Shown here: in pieces, positions 21,710-31,687 of the stretch
How positions within the stretch are numbered: the stretch's first letter is position 1
Layout of the letters: the number at the start of each line of letters is the position of its first letter
The notes under the pieces: generated by a model
Databases searched by the model: none
The model's input: only the letters and a program-made list of their open reading frames with translations
Told to the model about the DNA's origin: nothing
NCBI GenBank assembly: GCA_025765615.1
Contig: JAIVFJ010000033.1
Coordinates: 62,001-126,000, forward strand
DNA length: 64,000 bases
Direction: 5' to 3'
Source of the DNA: Zopfochytrium polystomum
Taxonomy: Eukaryota; Chytridiomycota; Chytridiomycetes; Chytridiales; Chytridiaceae
Program-made: the position numbers and the translations under genes

Positions 21710-22678
21710 TCAGCATTGGCATCCGTTCCCTTTGCAGACACATCCACTGCAAGTACAAATGCTGCAATTGATGTCGGTGCCTGAACCGTCAGAAAGCCCG
21801 TCGAATGAGACAAAGGACCCTTTTTCGGCGTTTCGCACCAGCGACGTCTCCTTTGCCAAGAGCGCGTCACCGCATGGGTCGCCGGGAGAATTGTATACGG
21901 TGGTAAACGACAGGTTGTCGCAGCCTCCCTCTGTCTCAGAAGGCAAGTTGAACCCCGAAGACGTGGAAGCAATCTTGACCCGCGAGGTTCCGAGGTTACA
22001 GCCTCCGCTGATTACTTTCATGCACACCTCGCTCGCTTGATTCGACTGAAGGTAGTTCGCGACCGCGCTGGCGGCACCATTCACGTCGTCCGACGAAGTT
22101 CCCGGGCACTGTGCCACTTGGTCCCCGATCCAGGATCCGGCTAGCTCTAGTTGGGCAGCATTACTTGTAGCGACTAGAAGACTGGAGTTTGTGACAACGT
22201 TCTTCACGAAACGACCCGTGAGGTTGAGCGTCGTGTGTTCGAAATGGTAGACGTTGACATCGTTGGCCTTGGTCACATTCACAATGGAAAGGTGCGGGTC
22301 GGACAAAGTCCAGTAGGTGTGGCTATCCACCAACCCCTGTCCGTCCCGGCGACGCGCATTCCCGATATATTGTACTTGGTTGTCGGGAGTCTTGGCAGCC
22401 CAGAGCGTCGTGAAGAACCACGTGATGGCGGCAATAACACAGCCGATGCCCCCGGTGCCAACGCAAAGACCGCCAACCACGACGGCACCGGCGGTGATGA
22501 TGGCGACCCTCACACTGGCTCCGCCGTTGATGCCTCGCTCGTAAAGTTGCACGGCAGTATTGGGATGCACGATGTCGCTGGGGGTGTTTAGGCTGTCGTT
22601 GGAACTAGCAACGAGAACGACGGCAGTTTCAACGGCAAGAATCAACGCTGCAACTGCCGAAAGACGAAAGACACGCAT
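21710..22678 (-). CDS. Secreted or membrane-inserted cysteine-rich protein, unrecognised
   Basis: Intronless, 322 codons. Residues 1-26 (MRVFRLSAVAALILAVETAV) are a clear signal peptide. Residues about 55-95 form a long hydrophobic, glycine-rich segment (AIITAGAVVVGGLCVGTGG, then IGCVIAAITWFFTTLWAA) that reads as a glycine-zipper hairpin. The lumenal/extracellular part has at least five N-glycosylation sequons (NVT, NLT, NSS, NLS, NCS). It ends in a compact cysteine cluster, CSICTCSGCVCKGNGCQC. I recognise no family. Architecture (signal peptide, hydrophobic Gly-rich hairpin, Cys-rich end) suggests an exported, lineage-specific protein; membrane insertion is inference only. Its 5' end and promoter are partially duplicated at 20441-20767. 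Confidence 0.75.
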   Translation of the reverse strand: MRVFRLSAVAALILAVETAVVLVASSNDSLNTPSDIVHPNTAVQLYERGINGGASVRVAIITAGAVVVGGLCVGTGGIGCVIAAITWFFTTLWAAKTPDNQVQYIGNARRRDGQGLVDSHTYWTLSDPHLSIVNVTKANDVNVYHFEHTTLNLTGRFVKNVVTNSSLLVATSNAAQLELAGSWIGDQVAQCPGTSSDDVNGAASAVANYLQSNQASEVCMKVISGGCNLGTSRVKIASTSSGFNLPSETEGGCDNLSFTTVYNSPGDPCGDALLAKETSLVRNAEKGSFVSFDGLSDGSGTDINCSICTCSGCVCKGNGCQC

Positions 22679-23019
22679 TATGTGGTGTGGCGAAATTGAG
22701 GGGCGGTTGGCGAACGAAAGGTTTGATTGGAAGGGCGTTGGGAATATCGGGCCGGCCAGAAGAAGTGGGAGAGATGGATCAGTGGGTGTTGTCGATGTAT
22801 ATGTATGAGCAAGAGGGGCAAGCTCTTTCTATTTAAGTGCGGCGAACTAATTCTACCCATCGTGAGGGATTTGTCAAACTCACCCCCATGAAAGAATTTG
22901 ATACAAATTTGTTTCGCTTCAAAGAAAACTGAGGGTTGACCAAATTGCCCTTGCATTGGAAAAATTCCACGGCGTGGCTGCGCGAGGAAAACCCACGCGG
23001 AAGGGAGCAAATTGCCGGA
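22679..23019 (-). promoter_or_regulatory. Upstream region of the secreted protein, shared with its relic
   Basis: The block 22812-22860 (CAAGCTCTTTCTATTTAAGTG...) and the ATTGCCGGATC block at 23009 are retained in the relic at 20670-20768. Read on the minus strand, the CTTAAATAG at about 22830 resembles a TATA-like element roughly 150 nt before the ATG. Confidence 0.4.
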
Positions 23020-23162
23020 TCCGGAATCACGAGGGGCAAAGCGCGCTTTGTGGAGACAAAAAGAGTCAAAATCACCACCGAAACAAGTTGTTTCCTACTT
23101 CAGCTACTTCAGCTTTTACTTAAATTCTCATTATTTTCTGCTCTCCGCTGACTGCTAGCAGA

Positions 23163-23163
<1 letters not shown>

Positions 23164-23227
<64 letters not shown>

Positions 23228-23229
23228 AC
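23164..23229. repeat. (CA)n microsatellite
   Basis: About 28 CA units grading into CACG, ending about 17 nt before the ATG at 23247, so probably within the 5' UTR. Confidence 0.9.
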
Positions 23230-23246
23230 GCACAACCTACACTGCC

Positions 23247-23822
23247 ATGGCTCCTTCTCCTCCTCATTCCCTCTCTCTCTCTCCGTCGACCGCCTCTTCG
23301 ACCCCCTCGGCACTCCTCGCCAGCAGCAGCGGCAAGGCCACCGACCAACGACTTGTTGGCCGCAGCACTGACGCTGCCGGCGGCTGGGCCATCAGGCTGG
23401 CGATCGTAGACGGCGCAGCCTTCGTGGCGTGCCTCCTGCACGCGAGAGCTGCCGTTCCCGCTCCCGTCGCAGCCGTCCTCGCCGCAACCTTCTCCGCGAT
23501 CTGCCTGGTCACCCTTGCGCGGTCGTCTCGCTCAATCCACCAACCCGTCGTCGTCGTCGTCGGCAGCGGAGGAGGAGGAGGAGGAGGAGCAGGAAGTGCA
23601 CAACCATCTTCCCTCCGCGCTCCGTCATGGCTCGAGCTATTAACGACGTCCCAGCCCGGTGACTGGCTCACGGCCGTGAGCCTTGTACTACCGCTCTTTG
23701 CCTTTAGTTCCTACCTGCTTTACCAGGATTGCGGTGCGCTGGTGGCCACAGCCCACTCAGCCGTGGGCGTCGCCATTATTTTCTTCTATGTTGTTGGGCT
23801 GGGCAAGGACGACCCAAAATGA
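23247..23822 (+). CDS. Small polytopic membrane protein, unrecognised
   Basis: Intronless, 191 codons, starts at ATG 23247 inside CTGCCATGG. After a Ser/Pro-rich N-terminus come four predicted membrane segments: about 49-66 (IRLAIVDGAAFVACLLHA), 70-90 (APVAAVLAATFSAICLVTLA), 142-160 (AVSLVLPLFAFSSYLLY) and 165-186 (ALVATAHSAVGVAIIFFYVV). A polyglycine loop separates the pairs and PGDWLTAVS precedes the third segment. Ends KDDPK, a polar cytosolic-looking tail. I recognise no family. Confidence 0.65.
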   Translation: MAPSPPHSLSLSPSTASSTPSALLASSSGKATDQRLVGRSTDAAGGWAIRLAIVDGAAFVACLLHARAAVPAPVAAVLAATFSAICLVTLARSSRSIHQPVVVVVGSGGGGGGGAGSAQPSSLRAPSWLELLTTSQPGDWLTAVSLVLPLFAFSSYLLYQDCGALVATAHSAVGVAIIFFYVVGLGKDDPK

Positions 23823-24255
23823 AAACTGACCTCTTAAGTCGGTGCTTCGAAAGTCCGTTTAGTCGTAATTTTGCTGTTCTCCATACAAGGAGTTTTACTC
23901 AACGCGTGGTCATGCCAACCTAAAGTAAAGAGCCGTTGTTGCGCGCATTCGTTGTCGACTGAATCAAAAATATCACCATAGGCGTTGGTCCGCTTGCGGT
24001 GTGAGGGAGAGAAGGGATGTGAGGCATTGGAGCTGCAGATACCAAGCGTTCGGGGAGTGAAGCGTGAGCGCGAGTCGAAAGATTGGTAACAGCTTAGCGT
24101 CCAATATAGAGCCGTCGTGTTCAGGATGTTGGCGAAGCGAGGAAGAAGCGGACGAGACACAAACGAGCAATGGAAGAACGAACGAAACAATCGCAGTTAT
24201 CACCCCTCCCCCGGTTGGACGACTGCAACACACACAGCCCACCGCCCCACCCATC

Positions 24256-25269
24256 TCACACCACGCAGTGTTCGTCCCACCAGCGCACAACGTCCTCCTT
24301 GCCGTCGCGCTGGGCGGTCGCCTTTGCGGTGCGCACCTCCGCGGGCGGCGCGTCGGCAAGCCATTTGTCAAAAACGCCGACGACGCGCCACCAGTCCAGC
24401 ACCTCGACAGAGTCGGCGACGACAAAGGCATCCTTGCGCCAGCGCAGCTCGAGGCCCGATTCGGCCCACCACCGCAGGGCGCCGAGCTGGCCGCGGGAGC
24501 TGGCGTAATACGTTGCGCCGTCCGAGTACAGCAGCGGCAGCCCGCTCTCGGCGGCCCACCACTGCAGGACCTCGACGCGGCCGTTGGCGCTGGCCTTATC
24601 CATCGCGTACACCTCGTAGCGCACCTCGAGCCCGCTGTCCCGCCACCAGCGCAGCACATCAAGGTGACCGCGGGCGGATGCCGTCTCGACCGCGACGGAC
24701 GTGTAGAGCAGCTGGAGGCCGCTGTCGCGCCACCACTGCAGCGCGCGGAGCTGTCGGTTCCTGCTAGCGTCCTCGACAGCGGCCTTGGTGTACCTGAGCG
24801 GGAGGCCGCTGGCTTTCCACCAGTCGAGCGCGGGGACGGCGTCGTCGTAGCAGAGGCGGTCCAGGACGGGGTGGTCGTCGATGCGCAGCTCGAGCCCGCT
24901 GGCGGCCCACCACGAGAGCACCGCGGGGTCCCACGCGGCCATGGCGAGCCAGGTGTAGGCGGTCGCAAGCCGCGCGGGCGCCGTGTGTTGGCGGCGGAAC
25001 TCGAGGATCGCGACGTTGCGGCAGCTGTTCATGCCGGCCCACGGGAGCTGGGTCATGGCTTCGGCTTGCGCGGCGGCGTGCCGGTGCAGCGCCGCCAGCT
25101 TGTATGCGTCGGCGGGTGGGAGGTGGGTGTAGATCGCATCGAGCACGACCGACGGAAGGCGGTGGTGGCGGCTGCGGCCCGGCGGGGGCGGCGGCCGCAA
25201 CTGCCCGGCGTCGCTCGCCGTCGTAGTTGTCGTCGCCCGCTCCGTCGTCGTCGTCGTTGCGGCCGCCAT
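24256..25269 (-). CDS. Ankyrin-type repeat protein with W-W-x-x-S-G-L repeats
   Basis: Intronless, 337 codons. N-terminal Thr-rich tail, then an F-box-like stretch (LPSVVLDAIYTHLPPADAYKLAAL, split here by name only) followed by at least six divergent ankyrin units built on the pattern L-x-W-W-x-x-S-G-L-x-L-x-Y-x-x-x-A-V-x-x-A-S-x-x-G, for example ALDWWKASGLPLRYTKAAVE and VLRWWRDSGLEVRYEVYAMD. Such repeats are abundant in chytrid genomes and in some giant viruses; function is usually unknown. With an F-box-like start it could be an SCF substrate adaptor. Very GC-rich codon use. Confidence 0.75.
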   Translation of the reverse strand: MAAATTTTTERATTTTTASDAGQLRPPPPPGRSRHHRLPSVVLDAIYTHLPPADAYKLAALHRHAAAQAEAMTQLPWAGMNSCRNVAILEFRRQHTAPARLATAYTWLAMAAWDPAVLSWWAASGLELRIDDHPVLDRLCYDDAVPALDWWKASGLPLRYTKAAVEDASRNRQLRALQWWRDSGLQLLYTSVAVETASARGHLDVLRWWRDSGLEVRYEVYAMDKASANGRVEVLQWWAAESGLPLLYSDGATYYASSRGQLGALRWWAESGLELRWRKDAFVVADSVEVLDWWRVVGVFDKWLADAPPAEVRTAKATAQRDGKEDVVRWWDEHCVV

Positions 25270-25919
25270 CTGTGCCGGTTGTGGCTCGATGTCGAGCCAA
25301 ATATGTAAATAGCACAGGACGAGTGACGCCCTTCGGAAAGCAGCCGAACCTCACACGCTTTAGCTTTGAAATCTTAAAGTCATTGAGTGATAGTGTCTCG
25401 GGGGTATGTGATTCAGTGATGGTCCGGTTACAGTGTCCCAGCGCACACCATCCTGATAAGAATAAGAAACGAAGCTGTCAAGCACAACCGTCTCTCCGCT
25501 TTAGAGAAGGCAACTCGAGCATGCTTTTGTTTATGTAAGCGCGGTCGGTCTGAAGCCGCGACTTGACTCGACGAGACGAGGCTCTCTCCGATACAGAAGC
25601 CGCGAGTTGGTAATGATCTTGATATTGGGGTACAGCCAGATGTCCAAAGCTGCGGGAGGCTCCGGTGAGCGTGAAAGAAAGACTCCTTCTTCGTGGCCGG
25701 CCACACTCACGCACTTGCTGTCGAACACAAGGCGGCGTGAGACGAGCGCGGCGTGCAGCGCGTTGCTGCGGTGGTCCAATGAGTATATGCGGAGACGAGC
25801 GTTCGGGGACTGGCAATGCGACCGGCGCAAGGGCCGAGGCGACAACTCCGCGAAGCGGAGTTTGAAAAAAACAATAATAAAACGAAAAAAGAGGAAGGTC
25901 ATAACCAACCAACATTATC
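25270..25919. other. Spacer, nothing recognised
   Basis: Short conflicting ORFs on both strands (25428-25948) without domains. It contains the divergent promoters of the ankyrin-like gene and the 25920 gene. Confidence 0.5.
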
Positions 25920-28784
25920 ATGCTGCGCGCCGCCGGCGACATCTTTGAGGGAGTGGACCCGGCCAGCGACGATCCGATCCCGCCGCACATCATTCCCCGC
26001 ATCATAGAAAGCCTGCTCGACCTTTCTTCCCCTCGGCTCACTCCAGACATTGCCGAAGGCTTCGTGGTGCCAGGTAAACCGCCTGCTTTCTTTCGTTGCG
26101 TTCGGCCGAAATCTCCCTACGCTCCCCTATATCTTCTTACCTTCGGTGCTCGTTCTCGCAAACACAGGCATGATCGAAACGCTCGTTGCCCACATCACCC
26201 TCCCTGCCACTGCCCCTTCGCAGCCCTGCTGGCCAGTGTCGCCTCTGAAGTCCTCCACCTCCGCCACCGCCACCACCTCACCCCAGCCCCGCCCCAGCCG
26301 CACCTGGACGGCGCCAGCCCGCCACCGTCGCTGCACAGCCGACGGCACGGGCTCCGTCTCCCGCCGCTCGCGGCGCGGTTGTGGATTCTGCAGCGGGGGA
26401 GGCGGTGGCGGCGGCAGCGGTCCTGGCGGTGAAGTCAGCGGGGAGGACGACGAGGTCGTCGGGAACGGGGCGGCGACGGCGGGATCGCAACGGCGGCGGT
26501 GGCGGCTGGAGCGGGCATTTGGGCTGCTGCACGGTGCGGCGCCGGCGCTGGTGCGGTTCCGCGGCGTGTATCTGGACCGGATTGGTGAGCTTCTTGGTTG
26601 GGAGCGTTGTGTTTGAAATATGCGGGCGGTACCGCATCGGTGGTGCTGGACATGATCGATGACTCCTCTTTCCGCGCGCTTTCTAGTGCGTGCGCTGATG
26701 CGTGCGTTTGAGCCGGATGCGGCGGGATGCGTAAGGTAAGGTTGACCGTAACCCAAAAGCCGCGGTGTCCGGTGTCTGTCTTCTAAATGCAATCTGGCTT
26801 GCCCGGCCCTCCCCACACAGCGCGACTTGGTAATTACCATGAACCTTTCTTTCATCATAGGCCCTTACCTAACCCCACCACCAAAACACAACCCTTTGCT
26901 GTTTGATTTCCTTGGCAGCCACATCCTGAAACGGACGCTCGAAACACACCCAGCATCGGTCGACATTCTGCTGGAGACCTGCCCGGCGACCCGTGAGCCG
27001 TATCTCTTCAGAATCTGGAGGTTCGTCGCCATCCGAAGCGCCGCGTGTCCACACGACAACAAGAACCCGCTGAGGGCTTTCTCACTGTTAACCTTACAAC
27101 CCCCTGCTGACAGGTGCTGCAAGGAGGATCAAGCACGGAGCCTCTTTGAAGCGGCGCTCTTCATTTTCCTCCCGCTATCGCCAACGCAAAGGGAGCGTCG
27201 CTTCTCGGCACTGGCAACGCTCGGACTGCTCCGTGCCGTGACGGTGGCCAACTTTGGGTCCGACGGTATGCGGATTATTTTTTGCGATTCCTTCTTTCAT
27301 TCACTTTGAACCTGCGAGCTCACAATCTCTCCCCCCCACACCCCCTGAAAGATTCAGACACAGTCTTGACCGCCGCCGAGCACTTTGTCCGGCTCGTGGA
27401 CATGGCGTGCTGCCTCGACCACGGCGAGGCGCTGTTCCCGGCGGACGTAGCGGACGAGCTCTTTGAGGACGTAGGACGGCTGCTGCGGCGCCCGCTGCTC
27501 GCGGACGTGCAGTACGCCGCGTGCGTTGCCGCTGTCCACGCCGCGGCGGTCAGGAGGTACGAGCTTCCTCTTTCGCGTTTGCTTCCCAGCCCGCTCGGAT
27601 TCCTTTTCCTGGCCCTGGCGCAGACTGCGCGTTCCAAGACCGTTCTAAGATAAGCTTTTCACTGTGGGATTAAATAGCGTGGGAACGTCCGCACTCGCCC
27701 CGCCAACCGCAGCAGCGGCAGGGGCGGCGGCGGTCACCGCTGTGCCGGGGTCGCCGGTTGCCCGGCGGCGTCTGGAGAGTCTACGGGCGAGCGCGCTCGC
27801 GTTTGTTACGCGAATGGCGGCGACGCTCGTCGGCCCGGACTCGCCGCAGTTTGGTGTCTCGCAAAGGTGAGAAAAAAGTAACCAACAAACATACAGGCCC
27901 CTGCCCTCTCCCTGGAAATAGGCAATGCTTTCGTCCAATTGAAAACAGCAAACAATAGCATTCAACCGCTCCAAATCCTTGACGTAACCCAATCCTTCTC
28001 CTCATTAGGGCTCTCAAGGCGACAGGATCCAGCAGCGTACGCTTGCAGATCCTAGAGACGCTGCTGGAGGCGCTGTTCGAGGCAGCGGCCGAAACGCAAC
28101 GCGACGACGACGACCACAGCCGTGGCCGCGAATCTCTACAGCACCTCTTTAGCGTGGTACCGTGGGCAGCGCTCGTGTCCTGGTACTTCGAGCGATACCG
28201 GTGTGAATTCCTGTCTCGTCTTTTTTTATTGGAGTTTGTGCACTGACCAACCTTCATTGGGATTGGCAGGACTGCCACCATAATGCAGTCCGCGATATAC
28301 AAGCTCTTTCATCTTGCGCTCGAGTATTTCAACGAGGCGGCGTTGAAATGGTCGTTTCCGCTGGACGAGCTAGTTGACCGTATTGACGCAGCGAGTGCGA
28401 GAGGTAAGGTGGCGTTGGTAAGTAAGGAAAGCAGCTTCGCTGATTTTTTAACGACCATCGTGAGGAGACGACAGGAACCCTTACGCATCGCTCCTCGCAA
28501 TCCTAATTGGCTCTATTGCTGAGCAAAACGACGCCGGCGCACTAGCCGCTCGGTTACGGCAGAACGAGGTGTGGGAAGCGTTGCACGAGAAATGCATGCG
28601 GAACGCAGGGCACTTGTACAGCGTGTCAGAGGACGGCAGGGTGCAAGTTTGGGGGCCTTCGGGGTCTGGAGCAGCGGCGGCGGCAGCGGCAGTCGCAAAA
28701 ATGGCGCCAAAACTGCAGGAGATGGCGGCGGCCGATGCTGCCGTCCGCATCAAGGCGGACGAGGTGGAAATGCGTGCGGTTTGA
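25920..28784 (+). CDS. Intron-rich helical-repeat protein, unrecognised
   Basis: Starts MLRAAGDIFEGVDPASDDPI; exon 1 ends near 26072, next exon begins GMIETLVAHITLP at 26168. Later exons: LERAFGLLHGAAPALVRFRG, VRALMRAFEPDAAGC, HILKRTLETHPASVDILLET, LFEAALFIFLPL, LTAAEHFVRLVDMACCL, DVQYAACVAAVHAAAVRR, LQILETLLEALFEAAAET, IMQSAIYKLFHLALEYF, FPLDELVDRIDAA, ending KADEVEMRAV. It is almost wholly alpha-helical and reads like an ARM/HEAT solenoid; a SAPS-type phosphatase regulator is a faint possibility only. Between 26200 and 26520 the plausible coding stretches occupy three frames in turn, each change needing one missing base in C- or G-rich runs, so the sequence there is probably imperfect. Confidence 0.6.
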
Positions 28785-29074
28785 GCGCGCTTCTTGCTCG
28801 AGGAAAGCAACCTCACCATGCCCTCACTGTAGTCATGAAAGGATGGGGGCACAACAACACGGACCAATACTAATATATAGAGAAAAGTGTGCAGCTTGTC
28901 CGTGGTAAAAGGATAGAGAGCAAGCACGTTTGGGGCCAAACACAATGAAGCAGCAAGCCTGCTGAGTGCAGTTCGCAATCTTTTTATTCGAACAGTTTTC
29001 GATATCTTGTCACTTGAATATGGAGAATACGTTTGTTCCAGGGATTTCCATAGAGTCCAAACAGGTCCAAACCT

Positions 29075-31326
29075 CTACTCCTCCCGTGCGTTCTTGATCT
29101 GTGCATGGCGTAGGGATGGAGGAGAGTAACGTTTTGAGCCAACGAGGCATAATGAAGGAACGAGAGAGGAACGGGTCGGCACTCACATAATCGTTCACCG
29201 CCTCCTCGAGCACTCCCAACGGCAGGGACCCTTGATCAAGCATGGCAGAGTGGAACTTCTTGATGTCGAACCTATCCCCAAGCTCCTTCTCGGCCTTGGC
29301 GCGCAGCTCCTTCATCTTGATCTCACCAATCTTGTACGACAAGGCCTGGCCTGGCAGCACGCAGTAGCGCTTCACCTCCGTTTCGAGCTCCGCCCGCGGC
29401 AGCGACAGCCGCGCCGCCATGTATTCGACGCCCTCCGCAATGGTCCAGCCCTTGGCGTGCAGGCCCGAGTCGACGACGAGCCGGCACGCGCGCTGCATCT
29501 CGCACTCGAGCCGTCCAAACAGATCGAACGGGTTCGAGTAGAAGCCCATCTCCTCCCCGAGGTACTCGCAGTAGAGGCCGTAGCCCTCCGCGTACGCCGT
29601 CTCCATAATCATCTTGCGAATTACGTGCTGCTTATCGTTTTCGAGCGCGAGCGACACCTGGTGGTGGTGGCCGGGCATCGCCTCGTGGAGGCAGATTGAG
29701 ACGGCGACGTGGCGCGGCTTGGTTTTGTGGAGGCGCATGTTTGCCTTAAACGATCCGGGCCTGAAGAATTGAGCGTCAGTCGGCATCTTCGTGGAGGACC
29801 GGTTGGACGAAGGAAAGTAATCGACGAAACCAAAACCGACGAGCCGACTCACTTTTCAGTAGTTCCTGCGATGTAAAAGGCCAATGGCATCTGCGCTTCC
29901 ATGTTGGCAGGAACAGCCTCGATCGAGCACTGGAACTTGGGAAACCTATCAAAGTATTCCTTCATCTTCTCCTCGGCCCGCGCCATAATGTCGTTGTAGT
30001 ACGGGATGACCTCCTCCTCTGGCTTGTCAAAGTACAGCTGAGGCATTTTCTCCCTGTCGTTGATAGCGTTTTGGAACTCCTTCACCGTTCCCTCGAAGCC
30101 GCAAAGATTCTTCACTTCCTCCATACGAACCCAAATTCGGTCCACCTCCTTTAGCCCGATTTCGTGGACCTCGTCCGCTTTATATTTGACGGAGGTGTGC
30201 TTGAAGATGTATGCTTCGTACGCCTGTGGAGAAGGTCGAAGGGATTCTGTCAGTGAACTACCCAGAGCAGTGTGACGAATCCTACTCACCTCTTTGTACC
30301 CATCCAAACCAAAGATCCCATCGCTCTGTCTTGCATGCGGCAAGTACTCCTCTTCCAAAAACTTCTTTACCTTTGCAAACCCCTTCCCAACGTACTCCTT
30401 AATGTCCTCGACGAGATACGCCTCGTCTCCCATGACCTTCTTTGCCTCCTCCCTCTTTGCCATCGCGCTCTCCAGAACGGCCTCGTTCAACGCGGCGCCC
30501 TCAAGCCCTTCGAACGCCGAAGCCGCACACTTTTTGATCAACAGCTCGATAGACGGTTTGGGGAGGGTAACCTTGCGGCGAATCCCATGGCGGAAGTTGT
30601 CGATAATATCGTCGAACACTTTGGGAAGGAGGGCCAGCCGTTTCTTGTAGTTAGCGAAATCTTCGGGAGTGCTGTCGGGCTGGTACTGTCCTGTATTTTT
30701 TTTTTTTTTTTTTTTTTGTAGAGGTTCGGGAGGTAACGAGAACGGTGAGTTTTCGTCCCCAGAAGACTGGAGGAGATATTCGTACCGTAACCCATCTCCA
30801 AGTAGGGCAGGTTTCCTGTCATGTGGCTGCAAAAGCGGATAAATATAGTTGCATCGCCACCCAACAACGAAGACAGACATTGACACAAACCTCTCGCTCA
30901 GCTCCAGTGCGTATCCAACTTCACCTGGCACGCCCTCCTCCTCGAGGGCCGTGGTGGCAAAGAACTTGAGGAATCTGAGATCGTCGGCATCCTGCTTGGA
31001 CAGGCTGCCCGCAAACTCCTTCTCGAGGGCTTCGGCCTCGGCACGGAGGCCCTTGATGTTGGCAATGAAAGTCTCTTTGAAGGACTTGGACACCTTGCAG
31101 ACTTGATCCTCGAGCTTGCCGCGGATGCCGAACATGGGAGCGAAGACTGATGTGGAGGTGCGAGAGGGGAGGGGGTTGGCGATTTGGGTCAGTTTGTTGG
31201 TGCGCCCCGCATATGGACTGCATTCCCGAGGTGGCAGAGGGGGATGGGAAACCCACGCGGATCGACTTCAAGGATGATTTCGACGGCCTTGTCGTTTAGT
31301 GCGGCGATCGCTTGAGACGCAGCCAT
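29075..31326 (-). CDS. DUF885 family peptidase-like protein
   Basis: First exon at 31326 (MAASQAIAALNDKAVEIILE), spliced to FAPMFGIRGKLEDQ. Middle exons contain FLEEEYLPHARQSDGIFGLD, YEAYIFKHTSVKYKADEVHE and GLKEVDRIWVRMEEV, hallmarks of DUF885. The zinc-site motif HEAMPGHHHQ (HExxxGH form) follows, with the downstream glutamate in METAYAEGYGLYCEYLGEEM. Final exon 29075-29098 gives IKNAREE and a stop; join to NDY inferred from donor GTGAGT and acceptor CACAG. The family are gluzincin-like cytosolic or exported metallopeptidases of poorly known substrate. About 600 aa, usual length. One intron holds a T21 run (about 30698-30718). Confidence 0.88.
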
Positions 31327-31687
31327 AGTGATGAGAGTTCGTTACAGACTAACGCGGGGTGGTTGGGTGGTGGGGTAACAGAGGAAGAGTTGCAGGCGGT
31401 GCGCGTCTGGTTATTCACGCAGGCATTGCATTTATAACAGTGTGTGCTGAGAGGGAAGGAGGCCCACGATTTACTCTCAAAGTGTCTCTCCCAACCATCC
31501 TGATCGATCCCTCCCCACGAAATCATTGCAGTATTTATTGTCACACCAATGATATTTATCACATGTGACAGATTACGTTAGAAGCTGACGTATTTATCGA
31601 TTGTGAACGATTGTCGAGTGATAGCGCCCGTCAAGGTCTGCCTTACGCACTGCAGTACAATGATATTCACGTGGGCCCAAACCCCAC
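31327..31687. other. Spacer between two minus-strand genes
   Basis: Carries the DUF885 gene promoter and the 3' flank of the 31688 gene. AT-rich section 31530-31620; nothing else recognised. Confidence 0.5.

Noticed and set aside
24064..25308. 414-codon plus-strand ORF
   Set aside because: It is the complement of the ankyrin-like gene; the minus-strand frame has clear periodic repeats, this one does not.
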